From contig DAOTWA010000047.1 of NCBI GenBank assembly GCA_034435955.1, forward strand, positions 1 through 64,000: a stretch of DNA of 64,000 bases. The letters run 5' to 3'. The notes below the pieces were generated by a model. The model had not been told where the DNA came from. It did no database searches and saw only the letters and a program-made list of their open reading frames with translations. This DNA is from DAOTWA01 sp034435955 (lineage in GTDB: Bacteria; Chloroflexota; Anaerolineae; Anaerolineales; Anaerolineaceae). This document shows, piece by piece, positions 59,016-64,000 of this stretch. The translations under genes and the position numbers were made by a program. Every line of letters starts with the position of its first letter. Position 1 is the stretch's first letter.

Positions 59016-59795
59016 ATGGTTACAAATCCTAAGAGACTGTCAGCAGCCGAGTCTATCCGGCTTTACCTCAACCGCCAGGCATCGGATCCAGCGCGCTACA
59101 TCCTGGAGCAAACGCTTTTCCTTATCGCCGGCTGGATTCCCACCATCATTGGCATTGCCATACGAGGCCTGCTGTATCGCTTGATTTTACACATGGACGG
59201 GTGGGCGGCCATCGAGCGGAATGTACGCCTGCGCTTTGCCAACCATATCCGCCTGGATCACGGGGTTTACCTGGATGAGGGGGTGTATCTGCACGCCAGC
59301 CCAAAAGGCATCCAGATCGGTGCACGCACGATTGTGATGCATGGGGCAGTTCTGCATGTCTACAATTTCCGCGATTTGCCCCATGCTGGTATCCGCATCG
59401 GAGAGGACAGCCTGGTCGGCGAATACACCGTCATCCGCGGTCAGGGTGGCGTCACAATTGGCAATCGGGTTTATACCTCTCCTTTTTCCCAGATTATCGC
59501 AGTGAACCACGTATTCGATGACCCTGATAGACCGTTCGTCGATCAAGGCATTACCGCCGAGGGTATCGTGATTGAGGATGATGTCTGGCTGGGTTCAGGC
59601 GCGGTAATCACCGATGGGGTGCGGGTGGGTAAGGGCGCGGTGGTGGCGGCAGGCGCTGTGGTCACCCGCGACGTTCCTCCGCACACGGTAGTGGGCGGTG
59701 TGCCTGCTCGCCCCATCCGCGTCATCGATGGAACGGCAAGAAATGGTAACGGTAGAAAGGTTTATTTTGCGCGAGAGCAGGAGGCCATTCAATGA
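59016..59795 (+). CDS. Left-handed beta-helix (hexapeptide) acyltransferase
   Basis: About 259 residues. An amphipathic or membrane helix near 30-55 is followed by hexapeptide repeats (about 70-245), e.g. VTIGNRVYTSPFSQIIAVNH with the catalytic-type His, IVIEDDVWLGSGAVITDGVRVGKG and ending VVGGVPARPI, the CatB/WbbJ O-acetyltransferase pattern. It transfers an acyl, usually acetyl, group to a sugar. The ATG at 59016 has no strong ribosome site. It overlaps the next gene by 4 nt (ATGA), so the cluster is co-transcribed. Confidence 0.85.
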   Translation: MVTNPKRLSAAESIRLYLNRQASDPARYILEQTLFLIAGWIPTIIGIAIRGLLYRLILHMDGWAAIERNVRLRFANHIRLDHGVYLDEGVYLHASPKGIQIGARTIVMHGAVLHVYNFRDLPHAGIRIGEDSLVGEYTVIRGQGGVTIGNRVYTSPFSQIIAVNHVFDDPDRPFVDQGITAEGIVIEDDVWLGSGAVITDGVRVGKGAVVAAGAVVTRDVPPHTVVGGVPARPIRVIDGTARNGNGRKVYFAREQEAIQ

Positions 59796-61003
59796 CCACC
59801 CTTACTGTTGTTATTCCGGCTTACAACGAAGAGAAAGGCATTGAATCGATTGTCAAGCGGGTATTATCGATCGAGCAAGAACTCGGCGAGGTCGGGGTGC
59901 ACCAATTAGAGGTGCTTGTGGTGGACGATGGTTCCAAAGACCGCACCGCCGAAATCGCGCGCTCCATTCCAGGCGTGCGCCTGATCTCGAATCCGCGCAA
60001 CCGTGGTTATGGCGCGGCCTTGAAAAACGGATTCTCTAATGCGCATGGCGAATTGATCGGCTTTCTGGATGCAGATGGCACCTACCCGCCCGAATATTTC
60101 CCTCGTCTGTGCAAGATGGCTCTTGACGGCGGTGAACTGGTGATCGGTTCACGCATGGCCGGTGAAGAGAGCGAGATGCCTCTGACGCGCCGCATCGGCA
60201 ATCTTTTTTTTGCCGCTTTGCTCAGCCTGGTGGGACGCCAGCGAGTCACCGACAGCGCCAGCGGCATGCGCGTCTTCCGGCGTGAGATCCTCGAGCAGGT
60301 TTATCCGCTCCCAGATGGTTTGAATCTGACCCCTGTGATGAGCACGCGAGCCATCCATGAGGGGATACGCATTGTCGAAGTGCCAATCCCGTATAGCGAG
60401 CGGGTAGGTCGCTCCAAACTGAGTGTGATACGAGATGGGGGCGTTTTCCTGCAATCCATCTTGTGGACCGCGCTGGCCTATAATCCGGTGCGTATCCTCG
60501 GCTTAATCGGCCTGGGGGGCATTGCCGTGGCTGGGGCGGTTGGGTTCGGTTTGATCGTAGAGCGTTTGATGGGCATCACCATCTTGCACGCCTGGGAGGT
60601 GGCTGCCTTGTTCTGGGGGATGGTCTCTGGGGTGGCAGGGATTTCGATCTTTTCCCTGGGCACGACCTTCAACTATCTGGTTTCTCTATTTTATAAAAAG
60701 CCCATCCGCCAGGGGCTGTTTGGCCGCCCGATCTTTACACCATCTCTGGACCGTCATTTCGGGTGGCTGGGATTGGCATCCATCGTGACTGGCCTGGCGG
60801 TGGCCCTAGCCTCCGCCATATTGGGTTTTAATGGATGGGAAATTTCAAGGCTGTGGCTCTATCTTCTTGGCAGTGCCATGTTTATCTTAACGGGGGTCCA
60901 GTTGGTTATTTACTGGATACTCATGCGGGTTCTCGAAGATCTAAGCCAGCGCGAAATCCTCGCGCGTCAAGACCTGGACGTTGCTTCGCAGTCGCTTAAT
61001 TAG
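59792..61003 (+). CDS. GT2 glycosyltransferase with C-terminal membrane domain
   Basis: A 403-residue protein. The GT-A domain (1-225) has VVIPAYNEEKG, VVDDGSKDRT near 50 and DADGTYPPEY near 92, as in polyprenyl-phosphate-sugar synthases (DPM1/GtrB-like). About four membrane helices lie at 228-390. It would charge a lipid carrier with a sugar for envelope glycans. It overlaps the acyltransferase gene by 4 nt and is followed 27 nt later by the radical SAM gene. Confidence 0.88.
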   Translation: MTTLTVVIPAYNEEKGIESIVKRVLSIEQELGEVGVHQLEVLVVDDGSKDRTAEIARSIPGVRLISNPRNRGYGAALKNGFSNAHGELIGFLDADGTYPPEYFPRLCKMALDGGELVIGSRMAGEESEMPLTRRIGNLFFAALLSLVGRQRVTDSASGMRVFRREILEQVYPLPDGLNLTPVMSTRAIHEGIRIVEVPIPYSERVGRSKLSVIRDGGVFLQSILWTALAYNPVRILGLIGLGGIAVAGAVGFGLIVERLMGITILHAWEVAALFWGMVSGVAGISIFSLGTTFNYLVSLFYKKPIRQGLFGRPIFTPSLDRHFGWLGLASIVTGLAVALASAILGFNGWEISRLWLYLLGSAMFILTGVQLVIYWILMRVLEDLSQREILARQDLDVASQSLN

Positions 61004-61030
61004 TGGTGTTATCGAAAGGAGAGTGTCATC

Positions 61031-62698
61031 ATGTCCGACGAGAAATTTGAACTGAAAAAGATAAATCTGGGCGCTTCACGCATCCCGGAATTGCGCATGT
61101 CCAACTTCCCAAATGCAGACGCCATTGTGCGTCAAGGGATCGCGCATTCGCGCTCACCCGAGGCGGTCGATATCCTGCTCGTCAATCCGCCTACTCCAGA
61201 TGGCGGCCTTTGGATACGCACTCAGCATCGTGTCGGAAGGCGAACCCGCGAAAATATGGTCTGGCCTCAGGTGTCACTCGCTCAGATGGCAGCAATCCTG
61301 CATCCCACCTATACGTACAAGATCATTGACGCCAATGCAGAGCGCATGAGCTGGCCAGCTTTTACCAAGCTCCTCGACAGGTACCAACCGAAATACTATA
61401 TGACCCAGCTTACCGCGCCGACTTTGGAGAATGACATGTATGGCGTTTTTCTGGCCAAAGCTCGTGGTGCGAAGACGATCGCTTTTGGCACCCATGTCAC
61501 CCCAATTCCTGTGGAAACCATGCGCACTTTTCCGGCGCTGGATTTTGCGCTCGTCGGCGAGCCAGATCTGACCATACGCGATCTCCTCGATCATCTGGAA
61601 GGCAAGATTAGCGAGCGGCCAGCTTATATGAATAAAATGATCGCTGAACATGATGCGAACTATCAGCCGGCTATTCGCGAGGATGGCAGTGTGGATCTTG
61701 CCGGAATCGCCGGTTTGTGCTGGCGGCGCGGCGACGAAATCGTGCTCAACCGGATGCGGCCATTCATCCGCAATCTGGACGATCTGCCCATCCCTCTCCA
61801 TCAGGACCTGCCTCTGATGAGTTACCGCATGCCTTTGATCAAAGGGCCGTTTACCTTCATCGTGACCAGTCGCGGATGTCCGGCAGGGTGTACGTACTGC
61901 ATTAAACATGTTTCATACCAATTCAGTGTTCGCCTGCGTTCACCGGAGAAGATCATGGAGGAATTGTGGGTATTGAAGAAATTGGGTATCAACAATATCC
62001 ACATGTATGCAGATCTGTTCACAGTGAGCCGGGATCAGGTGGTCAATCTTTGCAAGCTGATGATCGCGGAAAAAATCAATATCCATTGGACCTGCAACAG
62101 CCGGGTCGATTACGTGGATGAAGAGGAATTGCAGCTCATGGCCAAAGCAGGCTGCCGGCTCATCTCATGGGGTATCGAGAGCGGCAACGAACAGGTGCTG
62201 CGCCACGCCCACAAGGGAGCCTATCCAGATAAGGCCGAACGGGCGTTGCGATGGGCCAGGCAGGCAGGCATCATGAATTGGGGCTATTTCATCATTGGCT
62301 TACCGACTGAGACGGAGGATACCATCCGCCAGACCATCGATTTCGCCAAGAAACTACCCTTGGACATCGCGCTATTTCACGTGGCTGCCCCTTACCCCGG
62401 CACTCCATTTTTCTTCGAGGTAGTCCGCGAGGGTTGGTTCCGCCCTGGAACGCGCTGGGAGCAGGTGGATATGGACAAGGGAACAGTGCTCGATTATCCG
62501 GGTTTGCCGGCTGAAAAACTGCTATATTGGCAAAAACGCGCTTTCCGCGAGTGGGCTTTCCGACCCGGACCGATTCTTACGTATTTGAAGATGCTCTTTT
62601 ATGACTGGTCTACCATGCGCACGGCTTTGAGTGTGGGTTTTCAGGCTTTGCAATGGCAGACGGATGAGGGGGCATCGTTCGGCGGATTTGGCGGTTGA
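61031..62698 (+). CDS. B12-binding-domain radical SAM protein
   Basis: A 555-residue protein. The N-terminal part (about 45-190) has the B12-binding Rossmann fold (ILLVNPPTPDGG, MAAILHPTY), though the classical DxHxxG is not obvious. The radical SAM core has CPAGCTYC near 283 (CX3CX2C), then GIESGNEQVL and IIGLPTETEDTIRQTIDFAKK. Such enzymes (BchE, HpnP relatives) perform methylations or ring chemistry on lipids or cofactors. The glycan neighbours suggest a lipid- or sugar-modifying role, unproven. GAAAGGAG precedes the ATG. Confidence 0.85.
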   Translation: MSDEKFELKKINLGASRIPELRMSNFPNADAIVRQGIAHSRSPEAVDILLVNPPTPDGGLWIRTQHRVGRRTRENMVWPQVSLAQMAAILHPTYTYKIIDANAERMSWPAFTKLLDRYQPKYYMTQLTAPTLENDMYGVFLAKARGAKTIAFGTHVTPIPVETMRTFPALDFALVGEPDLTIRDLLDHLEGKISERPAYMNKMIAEHDANYQPAIREDGSVDLAGIAGLCWRRGDEIVLNRMRPFIRNLDDLPIPLHQDLPLMSYRMPLIKGPFTFIVTSRGCPAGCTYCIKHVSYQFSVRLRSPEKIMEELWVLKKLGINNIHMYADLFTVSRDQVVNLCKLMIAEKINIHWTCNSRVDYVDEEELQLMAKAGCRLISWGIESGNEQVLRHAHKGAYPDKAERALRWARQAGIMNWGYFIIGLPTETEDTIRQTIDFAKKLPLDIALFHVAAPYPGTPFFFEVVREGWFRPGTRWEQVDMDKGTVLDYPGLPAEKLLYWQKRAFREWAFRPGPILTYLKMLFYDWSTMRTALSVGFQALQWQTDEGASFGGFGG

Positions 62699-62795
62699 TT
62701 TAATCCGACCTCGTGGGGTGTAACCTGCGAGGATGTATTCATGATATGGCTCTCCTGCAAATGGATGAGAACGAGAGGATCAGGAGGGAGAGGAA

Positions 62796-63827
62796 ATGAA
62801 TCAGGTCAGACGTGTTGGTGTGATCGGTCTTGGTCGCATGGGCCAGCAGCATGTCCGTGTTTATTCGGCCATACGGCGGGCCCAGCTCGTGGGTGTGTGC
62901 GACGTCAACCCAGAGGTCGGCAACCATATCGCCCAGCGGTATGATATTCCTTATTTTACAGACTTGGACGAACTTCTCGCCCGGGTGGAAGCTGTCAGTG
63001 TCGTAACGCCAACCCCGTATCATTTTGAAATTGCCAAGCGTTGTCTTGAGCGGGGGGTGCATGTGCTTGTGGAGAAGCCCATCGCCCAGACGGTGGAAGA
63101 AGCAGAGCGGCTTGTCGAGCTGGCCGAACGCTCCGGCCTGGTGATGCAGGTTGGCCACATCGAGCGCTTCAATCCAGCATACGTAGAGATGAAAAATGTC
63201 CTCGAGGAGCTGACCGTTGTGGCGGTCAACTTCCGGCGCTTGAGCGCTTACGCCGGCAGCAATACCGACGTGGATGTGGTCCTCGACCTGATGATTCATG
63301 ATGCCGATCTGGTGCTTGATCTGGCGAACAATGAACCGGTCTGGATGGCGGCTGGGGGCATCTCCGCTTTTGGCAAGGCGGTCGACTACGCCTCTGCCCA
63401 ATTGCGTTTTGAATCCGGGCCGCTGATGTTTCTGACGGCCTCGCGGCTGACAGAAGAGAAAGTACGTTCCATCGAAGTAACCGCCCTGGAAGCATACGTC
63501 GAAGCAAATTTACTGAATAAGACGGTGACCGTCCACCGGCGGACAATCGCACAATACGTCAATCAGAACTCGCGTGGAGTGAAATACCGCCAGGAAGGCG
63601 TGGTTGAATCGATCGTCGTGCCGGTGATCGAACCCCTCTCTGCCGAACTTCAACACTTCCTGGATTGCGTCGTGGAGGGCCAAACCCCGCTTGTCACCCC
63701 GCAGGATGGTCTCCGCGCTTTGCGCCTGGCGTTGAGCATAAGAGACGCCACACGGGCCAATCTTGTGAATATTCACGAGAAGACGGCTCAGCCGGCTTTG
63801 CCAGATTTGCATCCGTTGGCACGATAG
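62796..63827 (+). CDS. Gfo/Idh/MocA-family NAD(P)-dependent oxidoreductase
   Basis: A 343-residue enzyme. The N-terminal Rossmann motif VGVIGLGRMGQQHVRV is followed by VCDVNPE and the conserved EKPIAQT near 88, whose Lys is catalytic. The C-terminal domain has the HIERFNP and DLMIHDADLVLDL active-site region near 160. It probably oxidises or reduces a nucleotide sugar. AGGAGGGAGAGG precedes the ATG. A glycosyltransferase gene follows 19 nt later. Confidence 0.92.
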   Translation: MNQVRRVGVIGLGRMGQQHVRVYSAIRRAQLVGVCDVNPEVGNHIAQRYDIPYFTDLDELLARVEAVSVVTPTPYHFEIAKRCLERGVHVLVEKPIAQTVEEAERLVELAERSGLVMQVGHIERFNPAYVEMKNVLEELTVVAVNFRRLSAYAGSNTDVDVVLDLMIHDADLVLDLANNEPVWMAAGGISAFGKAVDYASAQLRFESGPLMFLTASRLTEEKVRSIEVTALEAYVEANLLNKTVTVHRRTIAQYVNQNSRGVKYRQEGVVESIVVPVIEPLSAELQHFLDCVVEGQTPLVTPQDGLRALRLALSIRDATRANLVNIHEKTAQPALPDLHPLAR

Positions 63828-63846
63828 AGTCCTGTTTGGATTCGTC

Positions 63847-64000
63847 ATGGACCTATCCATCATCATTCCTTGTTACAACGAAGTTGAAAACGTGCAAAAA
63901 CTGCGCGATGAGTTTTTCCCGGTGGCTGCCCGTCTTGCCGAGACGCATTCCGTCGAAGTGATCTTTGTAGACGATGGGAGCACTGATGGAACCCTGGAAA
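63847..64000 (+). CDS. GT2 family glycosyltransferase, partial (5' end)
   Basis: The first 51 codons of a GT2 protein, cut by the window edge: MDLSIIIPCYNEVENVQK, then VEVIFVDDGSTDGT, the nucleotide-sugar binding start of the GT-A fold. It continues the envelope-glycan operon after the Gfo/Idh gene. Length and C-terminal domains are unknown. Confidence 0.9.
   Translation, partial: MDLSIIIPCYNEVENVQKLRDEFFPVAARLAETHSVEVIFVDDGSTDGTLE

Noticed and set aside
1..64000. CRISPR arrays, tRNA or rRNA genes, transposases, phage
   Set aside because: No regular repeat-spacer pattern, no T-arm consensus in a cloverleaf context, and no transposase or phage structural motif was seen on reading; the 'holin' gene stands alone.

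Overview
The window reads as a bacterial chromosome segment, most likely from the Chloroflexota (Anaerolineae-like). Reasons: moderately GC-rich DNA with strong AGGAGG-type ribosome sites; secreted proteins carrying a 'YLPxxxxx' motif just after the signal peptide, as in Anaerolineae surface proteins; a TPR-SARP type regulator; ClpB and ClpC together; and an anaerobic H2/electron-bifurcation operon. The taxonomic call is inference, because no rRNA or other phylogenetic marker is present. I see no tRNA, rRNA, CRISPR array, insertion sequence or phage.

Layout: 0-2.2 kb, a minus-strand membrane-lipid operon (CDP-alcohol phosphatidyltransferase, LpxL/HtrB-type acyltransferase, PAP2 phosphatase). 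2.3-5.5 kb, a sulfur-carrier cysteine biosynthesis operon (CysM-like synthase, JAMM protease, CysO/ThiS-like carrier, MoeB-rhodanese) behind a leader that encodes a 10-residue peptide with three Cys codons. 5.6-19.3 kb, housekeeping: PIG-L deacetylase, ClpB, LipB, an FHA protein, AI-2E-family permease, small proteins, a SARP/BTAD-TPR regulator, holin-like protein, GNAT and ClpC. 19.4-23.1 kb, an unusual surface locus: a protein fusing an ER/archaeal-type signal peptidase I, a DUF5305-like ectodomain and a cytoplasmic EAL domain lies between two small secreted proteins that share a motif at their predicted mature N-termini, with a broken Calx-beta-like gene upstream. 23.4-33.9 kb, a nine-gene operon combining Hdr-like Fe-S proteins, EtfBA, an EMO-like membrane Fe-S oxidoreductase, HdrA and the MvhDGA [NiFe] hydrogenase with its maturation protease. 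34-35.4 kb, a sparse region with a 32-residue membrane protein and a DoxX protein. 35.8-40.4 kb, a two-component system, a SHOCT protein and a CopB-type P-ATPase, with an 11-bp direct-repeat operator. 40.4-47.2 kb, GH38, a GATase-like/flippase fusion and GH1. 47.4-52.4 kb, a second two-component system, a HEAT-repeat protein and FtsH with a 48-residue membrane protein behind it. 52.6-57 kb, two large secreted proteins. 57.3-64 kb, GmhB, a structured RNA with its own promoter and terminator, a broken secreted-peptide gene, and an envelope-glycan cluster that runs off the end.

How the parts fit: the cysteine operon would build Cys on a protein thiocarboxylate and probably senses Cys supply through ribosome movement on its leader. 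The Hdr/Etf/Mvh operon would couple H2 and ferredoxin to a flavin/Fe-S hub and, through the membrane Fe-S subunit, to menaquinone. The signal-peptidase/EAL locus suggests surface-protein maturation linked to c-di-GMP. Several promoters place -10 boxes 6-7 nt before ATG, so leaderless mRNAs are likely here.
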